Below are positions 32,040 to 41,097 of a DNA stretch of 64,000 nt, piece by piece. The notes beneath the pieces are model-generated. The model made no database searches and had not been told where the DNA came from. It saw only the letters and a program-made list of their open reading frames with translations. Every line of letters begins with the position of its first letter. The stretch's first letter is position 1. Origin of the DNA: Verrucomicrobiota bacterium (GTDB lineage: Bacteria > Verrucomicrobiota > Verrucomicrobiia > Limisphaerales > UBA1319); the NCBI GenBank assembly GCA_022711435.1, contig JAKLFB010000023.1:25068-89067 (forward strand), written 5' to 3'. The translations under genes and the position numbers were made by a program.

Positions 32040-34550
32040 TCATGAGCGCCGGAAGATGGCCTCGCGGCCGGTCAGCAACAGCAGGATCACCAGCACGGTG
32101 AAAGGCAGCAAGGCCAGGAGGTCCGAGTGGGAGCCGGCGTAGAGTGGATTCCAGCGCTCGGACAGGGATGTCATGGCATCAATGAAGAAGCCGAGGAATC
32201 CGGCCAGGAAAGCGATGAGAATGCCGGCGATGGCGCCGCCGGCGATGTAGCCGGAGGCGAGCAGCACGCCGGGGCTGCGGTCGCCTTCGGCGGCGAGCTG
32301 TTCGGGGGTCATTTTCGCGGCGGCATGTTTCCGGGCGAGGTAGCGGTCGACGAGCAGGCGGACCAGGCCGCCCACGAAAATGGGGGCGGAGGAGGACAGG
32401 GGCAGATACACGCCCACAGCGAAGGCGAGGGAAGGGATGCCGGACATCTCGAGGACGACGGCGATCATGACACCGAGCAGCACGAGCGCCCAGGGGAGCT
32501 CCTGGCTGAGGATGCCTTTGATGATGTAAGACATGAGGACGGCCTTGGGTGCCTGGAACTTGCTCACCGTGGAGCCGTCGGGCCGCCGGGAGTAGACCCC
32601 ATTGATGCCGGGATCGACCAGATAGATGGGTGTTCCAGAGGCATCGACGAGGTAGCGGCCGGTCGGGCCTGCTTGAGGGCTGGTGTTGTGCCAGACGTGG
32701 TATTGGGCCGGATCCGCCGCGCCTTGCCGGCCCAGCAGGCTTTCGCGGGAACCCCATTCGGACGGGGGCGCGCGCAAGGATGCGGGGAAGTGCTCGCGCA
32801 CGCGCCAGAGGATTGCGGAGTTGGTCCCGACCAGGTAATCGCCGGCTGGAAGGAGCGGAGAGCCATCCGCGCCGGCAACGGCGGAGGCCAAAGGAAGCCA
32901 CTGGAAAGGGCCGCCCTCGGGCATTGCGATGGATCTCCATGCGTCTGGCCAGGGAGCGGTGGAATAGGGGCCGGCGGCGGTCAGGGGGCTTTCGATTCTC
33001 TCGAGCGTGATGCGGGGCACGTAGACCGTGCTCTCCTGGTTGAGGCGGAGGAGAATGGGGCCGAGAATCAGGGCGGAGCCGAGGGCGCCGATGAGGATGC
33101 TGATCTGCTGGAGGCGGGGGGTGGCGCCGACGAGAAAGCCGGTCTTGAGATCCTGAGACGTGGTGCCGGCATTGGAGGCGGCGATGCAGACAATGCCGCC
33201 AACGGAGAGGGCCGTCAGGTAATAGGCCGGCTGGGTCCACTCCAGCTTCCAGAAGCACAGGCAGGTCAGCAGCAGTGTCGCAACGGTCATCCCTGAAATC
33301 GGATTCGAGGAAGAGCCGATCTCGCCGGTCAGCCTGGACGAGACGGTGGCGAAGAGGAATCCGAAGGACACGATGAGGATGGCGCCGACCAGGTTCATGT
33401 GGAGCGGCGGGGCCAAGGTGATCATCACGACCAGGCCGGCGATTCCCGCCAGGACGGCGCCCAGGGGCAGATCCTGGTCCGTGCGCAGCGGGGCATGTCC
33501 GCCCCGGCGCGCGGCGCGGACGGCGGCCAGCCCGCCCTGGATGCCCTGCCAGATGACCGGCAAGGAGCGGAGGACGCTGATGATGCCTCCGGCCGCAACC
33601 GCCCCAGCGCCGATGTAGAGAACGTAGGCGCCGCGGATGTCGTCCGGGCCCATGTCGCGGATGAGCATCGAGCCGGGGGGGAGGACCTGCTCGAGGCCGG
33701 CGCCGAAGAACCGGATGGCGGGGATGAGCACCAGGTAGGCGAGGACGCCCCCGGCGCACATGATGGCGGCCAGGCGGGGCCCGATGATGTAGCCCACGCC
33801 GAGGAGCTCGGGCGAGATCTCGGCCCCGACCGAGGCGCCGGCAAAGGACGATCCGAAGATCTTCTGGGGAATCTCCTTCCAGGCCTTGAAGGCGGTCATC
33901 AGGGTTTTATAGGCCAGGCCAATGGCGAAGCCGAAGAAGATGATGTAGGCGCCTCGGTGGTCGGAGGCGGCGGAGGCCTGGCCATGGGGAAGGCCGGCGC
34001 CAGCCTGCGCGGTGGCTCGCGATTCGGCGGAAGCGCCGGCCTTGAGAACCTCGGCGCAGGCGGTGCCTTCGGGGTATTTGAGGATGCCGTGCTGCTGGAC
34101 GATCAGGGCCCGGCGCAACGGGATCATCATCAGAATGCCCAGGAGCCCGCCGAGGACGGCGACCAGGGTAACCCGGGTGACCTCGAGGTCAAAGCCAAGG
34201 ATCAGGATGGCCGGCATGGTGACGCCCACGCCAAAGGCGATCGATTCGCCGGCCGAGCCGGCGGTCTGGACAATGTTGTTTTCGAGGATGGTCGAGGCGC
34301 GAAGTCCAAACCGGGAGAGGATGCGAAAGAGCGTGATCGCGATGACGGCGACGGGGATCGAGGCGCTGACCGTGAGGCCGACCTTCAGAACCAGGTAGAG
34401 CGAGGAGGCCCCGAACACCATGCCCAGGACCGTGCCGACCAGCACGGGGAGGGCCGAGAACTCCCGCATCCGGGCTGCCGGCGGGATGTAGGGCTGGAAG
34501 CCGGCAGGCGCTTGCGGGCCCGATGGTGGAGACGGTGCGGTAGGGGCCAT
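32040..34550 (-). CDS. OPT family oligopeptide transporter with a large extramembrane insert
   Basis: This 836-residue integral membrane protein belongs to the OPT family: SALPVLVGTVLGMVFGASSL near the N-terminus, then GTACAEVLKAG, and about 14-16 hydrophobic helices. OPT proteins import peptides or metal chelates with protons. It is longer than typical bacterial members of about 600-680 residues because residues of about 504-668 (bases 32547-33041) form a hydrophilic segment between two membrane helices. The C-terminal half resumes with APKAVLMSYIIKG. A small lipoprotein gene lies 64 bases upstream on the same strand. Confidence 0.9.
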   Translation of the reverse strand: MAPTAPSPPSGPQAPAGFQPYIPPAARMREFSALPVLVGTVLGMVFGASSLYLVLKVGLTVSASIPVAVIAITLFRILSRFGLRASTILENNIVQTAGSAGESIAFGVGVTMPAILILGFDLEVTRVTLVAVLGGLLGILMMIPLRRALIVQQHGILKYPEGTACAEVLKAGASAESRATAQAGAGLPHGQASAASDHRGAYIIFFGFAIGLAYKTLMTAFKAWKEIPQKIFGSSFAGASVGAEISPELLGVGYIIGPRLAAIMCAGGVLAYLVLIPAIRFFGAGLEQVLPPGSMLIRDMGPDDIRGAYVLYIGAGAVAAGGIISVLRSLPVIWQGIQGGLAAVRAARRGGHAPLRTDQDLPLGAVLAGIAGLVVMITLAPPLHMNLVGAILIVSFGFLFATVSSRLTGEIGSSSNPISGMTVATLLLTCLCFWKLEWTQPAYYLTALSVGGIVCIAASNAGTTSQDLKTGFLVGATPRLQQISILIGALGSALILGPILLRLNQESTVYVPRITLERIESPLTAAGPYSTAPWPDAWRSIAMPEGGPFQWLPLASAVAGADGSPLLPAGDYLVGTNSAILWRVREHFPASLRAPPSEWGSRESLLGRQGAADPAQYHVWHNTSPQAGPTGRYLVDASGTPIYLVDPGINGVYSRRPDGSTVSKFQAPKAVLMSYIIKGILSQELPWALVLLGVMIAVVLEMSGIPSLAFAVGVYLPLSSSAPIFVGGLVRLLVDRYLARKHAAAKMTPEQLAAEGDRSPGVLLASGYIAGGAIAGILIAFLAGFLGFFIDAMTSLSERWNPLYAGSHSDLLALLPFTVLVILLLLTGREAIFRRS

Positions 34551-34614
34551 GCGGAGGTGCTGTGGGTCTTCCCGGGCGGCGCCGTGGAGCGTCGGCGGAC
34601 GGCGCGTGAAGGAA

Positions 34615-34731
34615 TTAGCGGACCGGTGTCCAGCCCTGGTTGGGGATGAACTCGCGGCTGCCGGTATCGGTCTTGCAGCCGGCCAGCCCGAGGGTGAGAG
34701 CCAGGAGAATCCACAGACATGCTTTTGCCAT
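34615..34731 (-). CDS. 38-residue lipoprotein
   Basis: The ATG at 34731 opens a frame coding MAKACLWILLALTLGLAGC followed by KTDTGSREFIPNQGWTPVR and TAA. The first 19 residues are a textbook lipoprotein signal (LAGC lipobox, Cys 19), leaving a 20-residue mature peptide. It is codirectional with the OPT gene 64 bases downstream and may be expressed with it. No strong ribosome site is apparent (AATTTTTCC before the ATG), which lowers confidence. The function is unknown. Confidence 0.6.
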   Translation of the reverse strand: MAKACLWILLALTLGLAGCKTDTGSREFIPNQGWTPVR

Positions 34732-34791
34732 GGAAAAATTCTTAGGCTAACCTTATCGTCAAGGCAAGATGGATGTGCTGATTGGGGGCCT

Positions 34792-35352
34792 ATGACAAAC
34801 CAGCATCAATCGTTGCAGGGCCAGCTCCTGCTGGATGGGGGCAAGCTGCGGGGATCGTTTTTTCATCGGACGGTGGTCCTGATTTGCCAGCACGACGAGG
34901 AGGGTGCGTTTGGGCTGGTGCTGAACCGCGCGACAGGCAACACGGTGGGGGAGGTGCTGGTGGCGAACCTGCCGGCGGCCATCAAGTCGCAGCCCCTGTA
35001 TCTGGGCGGGCCGGTTCAGCCGACGGCGCTGAGCTATCTTTGGTCGGACGTGGATCTGCCCGACGCGAACGTGATGCCTTGCCTGCGCCTGGAGCATTCG
35101 GTGGACCTGCTGGCGGATTGGGGGGAGGCGCACTCTCCGACTCGCAAGGTGCGGCTGTTTGCGGGCTACGCGGGCTGGAGCCCGGGCCAGCTGGAGGACG
35201 AGATGCGAAGGGATGCCTGGCTGGTGCACCCGGCCTCGCTGGACCTGGTTTTCCACCAGGAGCCGGCCCAGGTATGGCGGCTGATCCTGGGCCGGAAAGG
35301 CAAGGAATACCGGCTGCTGGCCGATTCGCCGGAGGACCTGAGCCTGAACTGA
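34792..35352 (+). CDS. YqgE/AlgH family protein
   Basis: This 186-residue protein matches the AlgH/YqgE family along its whole length: LDGGKLRGSFFHRTVVLICQ, then GAFGLVLNRATGNTVGEVL, LYLGGPVQ, RLFAGYAGWSPGQLEDE and W-rich LVHPASLDLVF. Structures of the family are known, but its biochemical role is not settled; in Pseudomonas AlgH influences alginate production. The ATG at 34792 was chosen because family members start with a short segment just before LQGQLLLD. It is divergent from the small lipoprotein gene. Confidence 0.9.
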   Translation: MTNQHQSLQGQLLLDGGKLRGSFFHRTVVLICQHDEEGAFGLVLNRATGNTVGEVLVANLPAAIKSQPLYLGGPVQPTALSYLWSDVDLPDANVMPCLRLEHSVDLLADWGEAHSPTRKVRLFAGYAGWSPGQLEDEMRRDAWLVHPASLDLVFHQEPAQVWRLILGRKGKEYRLLADSPEDLSLN

Positions 35353-35389
35353 GGCCGGCCGGCACGCGCGCGATGCCGAAAGGTTTTTG

Positions 35390-35418
35390 TTGGCAGCACG
35401 GCCGAGGTCTTTTAGACT
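35390..35418 (+). promoter_or_regulatory. possible sigma-70 promoter for the zinc-ribbon gene
   Basis: TTGGCA (35390-35395) and TAGACT (35413-35418) are 17 bases apart and lie 43 bases before the start codon of the next gene. This is a fair match to a bacterial -35/-10 pair in otherwise GC-rich DNA. By-eye prediction only. Confidence 0.35.
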
Positions 35419-35461
35419 GGAGCGGATCCAGTCGAACAACAGCGATAGCAGCGAGGCAACT

Positions 35462-35935
35462 ATGGATTTAAGTTTTTCTTGTCCCAACTGCCGTCAGGCG
35501 ATGATTGTGGATGCGAGCGGGGCCGGTTCGGAGGTCAACTGCCCGTCGTGCGGGATGGCGGTGAAGGTGCCGGAGCCGGACGTCACCAACATTGTGCCCC
35601 ACAATCCGATCGCCTCATCCGCGGCAGCCCGAGAGGAGAGGCATTACTCCGTGCCAGTCCGCGAGGGCCCGACCGAGGTCCTGATCAAGAAGCCGAATCC
35701 GGCCCTGGGCGCGACCGTGAGCGAAGGCCCCCTCCAGATGCGGATCCGGTCGATTCGGCGGACGGACTGCATGGAGGTGGGCCATGACCGGTTCGACGAC
35801 AAGGTCTCGGAATTCCTCGCGCAGGTGGGCGAGCAGAACATCATCAGCATCAACTCGCTCGCCTACACGCATCTGGACATGGCGACCCGGCAGCTGATGA
35901 CGGATTACGGAGTGATGATTGTCTACAAGGGCTAG
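35462..35935 (+). CDS. small protein with N-terminal zinc ribbon
   Basis: This 157-residue protein opens with SFSCPNCRQAMIVDASGAG and then VNCPSCGMAVKVP, two CxxC pairs that form a zinc ribbon. The remainder has two segments: a linker with KKPNPALGATVSEGP, then a compact C-terminal part (DKVSEFLAQVGEQNIISINSL, ending MTDYGVMIVYKG). That last part looks like the short C-terminal domain seen in other verrucomicrobial proteins, but I cannot name it. The TAG shares bases with the stop of the convergent PQQ/Ig gene. The function is unknown. Confidence 0.75.
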   Translation: MDLSFSCPNCRQAMIVDASGAGSEVNCPSCGMAVKVPEPDVTNIVPHNPIASSAAAREERHYSVPVREGPTEVLIKKPNPALGATVSEGPLQMRIRSIRRTDCMEVGHDRFDDKVSEFLAQVGEQNIISINSLAYTHLDMATRQLMTDYGVMIVYKG

Positions 35936-38349
35936 AAGCGATCCTTGAGGCGCTGCCACCAGGACGAGTTGGTGAGGATGACGAAGGGGACGGGCGGGCT
36001 TCGGACGCTTCCGGCCGGGTTGGATACGGTCACCGAGTAGAGGCCCGCCTGATCGGGCGAAACGCGGCGAAGCTGGAGCGTTGCCGATTCCGAATCGAGC
36101 AGGTTCGTCTCGTTGAAATGCCACAAGAACCGCAGCGGCGGGCTGCCGGTGGCGGTCACGGAGAAGGTGGCGTCCTTGCCCGGCCGATTCGTTTGTGGGG
36201 CTGGCGGAGAGACGAGAACGGGCGGGTAGAGGAGGGAGAGGTGAGCGGGCAGGCTCGTGATGCTGCCAGCCAGATTGGTCACCACGACGCGGTACTCACC
36301 GGTGTGCTGCGGGCCGAGGTTGGAGACGACGAGGCTGTCGGCGAGGGCGTTGGACAGGAGCTGCTGCCCGAAGAACCACTGGTAGCCGGCCGGGCCGGTG
36401 CTGGCGACCGTCGAGTTGAACACCGCCTTCTGCCCCGCCACGCCCGCCACGCTTTTCGGCGAGGAAGAGAAAACGGGAGGAAGGACCACGATGACGGGGA
36501 CGGGCGCGGTGGAGACCCGGCCGGCGGGATTGGATACGACGACCGAGTAATTGCCCGCGTTGGTGGCCTGTGCGCTGGACAGGGTGAGGGCCTGGCCGGT
36601 GGCGCCCGGGATATTCGATCCGTTCACCTGCCACTGGTACTGGACAGGCACGGCGCTGGCTGCCTCGACTGTGAGCTGCAAGGGGCTGCCCGCGACCACG
36701 GTGCGGGGCTGGGGCGGGGATTTAATTTCGGGGGCTGTGACGACGGTGAGGTTGGCGACGGCGCTGGTGACGGCGCCGGCGGGGTTGGAGACGATGACCG
36801 CGTAAGGGCCGGCCTGAGAGGCCTGGATCTGGGGCAGAGCCAGGTCCGGTGAGATGGCCCCGGCCAAGTTGGTGGACTGGAAGGTCCACTGGTAGGTGAG
36901 GGGGCCGAGGCTGCTGGCGGTGACCCGGAGCACGACATTGGATTTGACGGTGGCGAACATGTCTTTGGGGCCGGTGGTGATGAGGGGCGGCACCATGACC
37001 TTGAGAGTGGCGGGGAGGCTGACGAGGCGTTCGGCGGCGTTGGTGAGGACAGCGGTGTAGTGGCCGGCTTGGTCGGGTCGGGCTTCAGGGATGGCGAGCG
37101 TGAGCTGGTCGGCTCCGGCCACATTGGTTCCGTTGAGCTGCCATTGGCACCCAATCGGCCCGGCGCCCTTGACCTGGACCTCGAAGGTGACAGGCCGGTG
37201 CTGGATGACCAGCTGGCTTTCGGGCTGGCGGGTGATGACCAGGAGGACCTTGCCGCGGCGGGCCGCATCGGCACGGAACATGGGCCAGGGGCTCTGGGCG
37301 GGCGCACCGGCGCCGCGCAATGCGTAGAGGACGCCTTCCTCGTCGCCGAAGAGCACATTGCCTTCGGGGGTCAGGACAGGGGAGGACCGGATGATGCCGC
37401 GGGCGGTGTGGATCCATTTCTTGGAGCCCTCGGGGCTGACGGCGTAGAGCTTGCCTTCGTCCGAGCCGACATAGATGGTGCCGTCGGCAGCCACGGCGGG
37501 GGTGGACTGAACGAGGTCGCCGGTGGCCAGAGCCCATTTGCGTGTTCCGTCGGGGCTGAAGGCGTAGAGCTTGGTGTCCCAGGAACCGATGTAAATCGAG
37601 CCATCAGGGGCCAGGACGGGCGACGAGTAGAGGTGGCCATCGGAGGCGGCCTCCCATAAACGTTCGCCGGCGGGCGAGAGCGCGTAGAGGCGGCCGTTGG
37701 CGGAGCCGACGTAGATGGTCTGATCCAGGCCGATCGCGGGAGAGGATGCGACGTAGTGGCCGGTGGGGAACGACCAGAGAAGCTTGCCTTGGGGAGAAAC
37801 GGCGTAGAGGTGGCGGTCGTGGGAGCCGAAATAGACTGTGCCGTCGATCCCGATCGCCGGTGAGGACCGCACATAGCCTCCGGCATAGAACCGCCACAAG
37901 GGCGCGCCATTCGGGGTCAGAGCATGAAGATGCCCGTCGTCGGAGCCGACGTAGATCGTTCCGTCCAAGGCGAGGGCGGGAGAGGAGCAGACCCGATCCC
38001 CGGCGGCGTAGGTCCAACGGACGGCGCCGGTTGGGCTCAAGGCGTAGACGTGGTGGTCGTAGGAACCGCAGTAGATCGTGCCGTCGGCGCCCACGGCGGG
38101 CGTGCCGGGCATGGATCCAAAGGAGCGGTAGCGCCATTTGAGGGCGCCGTTGCGTCCGATCGCCAACAGGTCGCGGCCGGCGCCCACGTAGATGGTGCCG
38201 TCCTTGCCGATGGATGGGGAGCCGCCGATCCGGCCGCGGGTTTCCAGCTCCCAGAGCCGGCTGCCGGCGGGCTGAGCCAGCACGGCGGCCCCGCCCAGCG
38301 CGATCGAAAGCGCGAGCGCGAACGCGCGGCCATAATCGTGGATGCGCAT
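35932..38349 (-). CDS. secreted PQQ-like beta-propeller protein with immunoglobulin repeats
   Basis: This 805-residue protein has a signal peptide ending around AVLAQ. The first half has about eight to nine tandem PQQ-like blades with the repeating pattern DGTIYVGSxDGxLYALSPxG. The second half holds about five Ig-like domains of one type, each with YQWxxNGTN and AGxYxVxVSNPAG. No catalytic residue is apparent; the architecture is common in exported Verrucomicrobiota proteins, where recognition or structural roles are assumed. The in-frame start at 38448 was rejected because residues 1-33 of that version are not signal-like. The gene converges with the zinc-ribbon gene, sharing four bases. Confidence 0.85.
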   Translation of the reverse strand: MRIHDYGRAFALALSIALGGAAVLAQPAGSRLWELETRGRIGGSPSIGKDGTIYVGAGRDLLAIGRNGALKWRYRSFGSMPGTPAVGADGTIYCGSYDHHVYALSPTGAVRWTYAAGDRVCSSPALALDGTIYVGSDDGHLHALTPNGAPLWRFYAGGYVRSSPAIGIDGTVYFGSHDRHLYAVSPQGKLLWSFPTGHYVASSPAIGLDQTIYVGSANGRLYALSPAGERLWEAASDGHLYSSPVLAPDGSIYIGSWDTKLYAFSPDGTRKWALATGDLVQSTPAVAADGTIYVGSDEGKLYAVSPEGSKKWIHTARGIIRSSPVLTPEGNVLFGDEEGVLYALRGAGAPAQSPWPMFRADAARRGKVLLVITRQPESQLVIQHRPVTFEVQVKGAGPIGCQWQLNGTNVAGADQLTLAIPEARPDQAGHYTAVLTNAAERLVSLPATLKVMVPPLITTGPKDMFATVKSNVVLRVTASSLGPLTYQWTFQSTNLAGAISPDLALPQIQASQAGPYAVIVSNPAGAVTSAVANLTVVTAPEIKSPPQPRTVVAGSPLQLTVEAASAVPVQYQWQVNGSNIPGATGQALTLSSAQATNAGNYSVVVSNPAGRVSTAPVPVIVVLPPVFSSSPKSVAGVAGQKAVFNSTVASTGPAGYQWFFGQQLLSNALADSLVVSNLGPQHTGEYRVVVTNLAGSITSLPAHLSLLYPPVLVSPPAPQTNRPGKDATFSVTATGSPPLRFLWHFNETNLLDSESATLQLRRVSPDQAGLYSVTVSNPAGSVRSPPVPFVILTNSSWWQRLKDRF

Positions 38350-38401
38350 GCCTGGGAGGATTCTGGACGGCCGCGCGGTCAAAATCAAGCTTGGCCCGGG
38401 C

Positions 38402-41035
38402 TCAAACCAGGAGGAGGCGGGAGGCGCCGGCGATGGGGCGAAAGACATCGGCCTGGATGCCTTGGCGGGCGAAGGCGCGGACCAGGCCGGCGGTGTGGGG
38501 CGCCTGGACCAGGATCATGATGCATCCGCCGAGCCCGGCTCCGGCGAGCTGGGCTCCCTGGACACCCGGCTGGCGGAGCGCCAGGTCGACCATCCGGTCC
38601 ATCTCCGGCAGGCTGCAGGCATAGGAGCCAGGCAAGCCGGCCAGATCGGCTTCCGGCGACTTCCGATCGGCCAGGTCGGTCAGCGCGCGGGCGGCGTCCT
38701 GCGGATGGAACCGGCGGGACCGTCCATCCGCGTCGGTGCGGCTGACGCGGTCGCCCTCGTGGGAGAGGCTCATGAGGCGGCCCAATCCGGCGGCATCGTT
38801 TCGGCGGAGAAGATCGATGCAGCGGCGGGCGCGATCCATTTCGGACAGGCCGAACAGGACGACATCGCGCACGGCATAGCCGTTGGGCGGGGCGCTATGG
38901 GATTCGAGGAGGCGCTCGAGCCTTTCGCGATCGGGGGAGGGGGCCTGGCGGGCGAGCTGAAGGGCCTGGGATCGGTTGAGGCGGGCGGGCAGGCCCGCCA
39001 GCATCCGGAGGAACACAGGCTCGGGAAGGCCGAGGCGGACGGGATCCAGATCGCGCAGGTGGGCGATGGGATCGGCGATCTCGGGGTGGTGCAAGCGGCA
39101 CCAGACCCGGCCGAGATGATAGGCGGCAACCTGGGCGTTGAACCGGTGGCGCGCCTGCGCGGATTTGCCGGCGTAGACGCCCGAGTTGCAGACGACCAAG
39201 TCATGGTCCGGCAGGAAGGGCGCTGCCGCCTCGAGCCGGAAAGGGAAGAAGCCGACCCGCGTCACATAGCCGCGCCGGGACAGCTTGATGGCGGCGTGGT
39301 CCGCAGCGCCGCCGCGGGTGCCGACGAACCACTCGCCTTCGCCGCACAAGCTGACCAGGCGCCGGGCGCTGACGGGCAGTTGGTTGAAGGCGATGGTGGC
39401 TTCGGCGGCGGCCACGACCAGGGCCGACGAGGAGCTCAACCCGGCGCCCATGGGGATCTCGCCGCCCACGACTGCGTCGAACCCGCGCAGCCGGCGGTGC
39501 CGGAACAGCTCCTGGAGACGGAGGATGGAGGCCTTGGTGTAATTGACCCAGTCGCCCCGTGCGCGGTCGAGAAGCCGGTGGAGCCGGGGGCCGTCGATGA
39601 CGCGATGCCAGTCTTCCCAGTCGACGCTGGCCACCAGGTCCGACAAGCGGAAGTGGTGCTCGGCGAACTGGGCGCCATCGACGTTGACGAGGCGGATGAG
39701 ATCGTCGGTTCGGGGTGCGGCGGCGAGGATGATCTCGCGGTTGATGGCGAGCACATTGACGCTGCCGCCCTGGTGATCGATGTGGCGTCCGAGGAGGTTG
39801 ATGCGGCCCGGGGACCGAAAGACGGCGGTGCGCGACTGAGCGCCGAACCGCTGGGCGAAGGCGGCGAGCACCTTGGCGTAGAGGTTCTGGGCCGGGGGGG
39901 CGCCATACCACCGGCGGAGCATCCGGCGCGCTTGGGCGGACGGCGCGGCGAGCATCGCCATCCATTCCTCGGCCCGAGCCAGGCCATGGCCCTCGGCAGT
40001 GAGGGCGGTCTCCTCCGACTCGCGTTCTCGACAAACCTCCTCGATGGCGTGCAACTCGGCGGGGCAGTTGAACGCCATGAGCCCGCGGGAATCGGGGACG
40101 GGGAACCCGATGATCCGAGCGGGCGGGGTGCCGCGCATGAGGATCTCGATGGTGTCGGTGAGGTATTCCTCCTGATTGGAGAGGCGCGGTTTGAGGTGGT
40201 CCAAGGCCGCCAGCAGGGCGGGCGCGCGGAAGACATAAGTGGAGAGGTTGACCTGGTTGAAAACTTCGAGAGCCTGCTCGACAGGGACGGAGCGGCTGCC
40301 TGCCTGGAGACGTCCGGAGCGGTCGGCTTCCGGCACCCGAGACTGGAACTGCTGCCGGCTCAGGCCCCGGTCCGAATTGGACGTCAGATCGAGCCATTCG
40401 AGCAGGCGCAGGGCTCGCCTCTCGTCCAGGCCAGCCCGCACGATGGAATCGATTTCGGCGCCATCGAGCCGGGCCGCCCGCCGGAATCGGGCCTGGAGCC
40501 GGGCCAGGACCTGGAGGCGGCGGAGCTCGGCCAGCTCGAGAATGCCCGTGATCTGCCCGGAGGGGGTCTGGAGAATGATGCCGCCCGAGGAATGGGGAGG
40601 GCGCGGTGCGGTGGCGATGGTGAGATCGGCATCGGACTGGCGGTGGCGGGCGAGCAGCTGCTGGACGACGTCCGGCTCGATGACCTTGTCGCCGGCCACG
40701 ACCAGCAGGTCGCCCTCATGGCGCAACCGCTCCAGAACGGCTGCGCCGATCCGGGCCGCATGCCCTGTGCCGAGCGGCTGTTCCTGGAATGCAAACACGG
40801 TGTCGGGAAAGCGCCGGGTGATGGTGGCCATGACTTCCGGCGCGCGGTGTCCGACCACGACGACGTTGAATCGCGCTCCGCCCAGGTTATACGTCTCCAG
40901 AGCACGGATGATGACGGGTGTGCCGAGCAGGGCCTGGCAGACCTTGGGATGGTCTCCCTCGCCCATGCGTGTGCCGCGGCCTGCTGCCAGGATCAGGGTC
41001 GCCCACGGCCGCCTCGGAGATGTTTCGGTGCCCAT
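38402..41035 (-). CDS. fused sugar nucleotidyltransferase / GHMP kinase
   Basis: This 877-residue protein has two enzymatic halves. The N-terminal half is a nucleotidyltransferase (LILAAGRGTRMG, LGTGHAARIGAAV and VVAGDKVIEPD) of the GlmU type. From about residue 410 it is a GHMP kinase with SPGRINLLGRHIDHQGG, the phosphate loop PMGAGLSSSSALVVA and motif 3 AGAGLGG, closest in pattern to galactokinase/N-acetylgalactosamine kinase. Together they could salvage a free sugar: phosphorylate it, then form a nucleotide sugar, as FKP does for fucose. The sugar is unknown. A Gfo/Idh gene lies 62 bases upstream on the same strand. Confidence 0.82.
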   Translation of the reverse strand: MGTETSPRRPWATLILAAGRGTRMGEGDHPKVCQALLGTPVIIRALETYNLGGARFNVVVVGHRAPEVMATITRRFPDTVFAFQEQPLGTGHAARIGAAVLERLRHEGDLLVVAGDKVIEPDVVQQLLARHRQSDADLTIATAPRPPHSSGGIILQTPSGQITGILELAELRRLQVLARLQARFRRAARLDGAEIDSIVRAGLDERRALRLLEWLDLTSNSDRGLSRQQFQSRVPEADRSGRLQAGSRSVPVEQALEVFNQVNLSTYVFRAPALLAALDHLKPRLSNQEEYLTDTIEILMRGTPPARIIGFPVPDSRGLMAFNCPAELHAIEEVCRERESEETALTAEGHGLARAEEWMAMLAAPSAQARRMLRRWYGAPPAQNLYAKVLAAFAQRFGAQSRTAVFRSPGRINLLGRHIDHQGGSVNVLAINREIILAAAPRTDDLIRLVNVDGAQFAEHHFRLSDLVASVDWEDWHRVIDGPRLHRLLDRARGDWVNYTKASILRLQELFRHRRLRGFDAVVGGEIPMGAGLSSSSALVVAAAEATIAFNQLPVSARRLVSLCGEGEWFVGTRGGAADHAAIKLSRRGYVTRVGFFPFRLEAAAPFLPDHDLVVCNSGVYAGKSAQARHRFNAQVAAYHLGRVWCRLHHPEIADPIAHLRDLDPVRLGLPEPVFLRMLAGLPARLNRSQALQLARQAPSPDRERLERLLESHSAPPNGYAVRDVVLFGLSEMDRARRCIDLLRRNDAAGLGRLMSLSHEGDRVSRTDADGRSRRFHPQDAARALTDLADRKSPEADLAGLPGSYACSLPEMDRMVDLALRQPGVQGAQLAGAGLGGCIMILVQAPHTAGLVRAFARQGIQADVFRPIAGASRLLLV

Positions 41036-41097
41036 GCCAGTCGGTATCTATAGCCAAACGATGGAGGGGAAGTCGAACGCGGAATGGCGGCCGGTGC

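Noticed and set aside
38342..41053. Plus-strand frame of 903 residues
   Set aside because: It is antisense to the nucleotidyltransferase/GHMP kinase gene, Gly/Ala/Glu-rich and without recognisable motifs.
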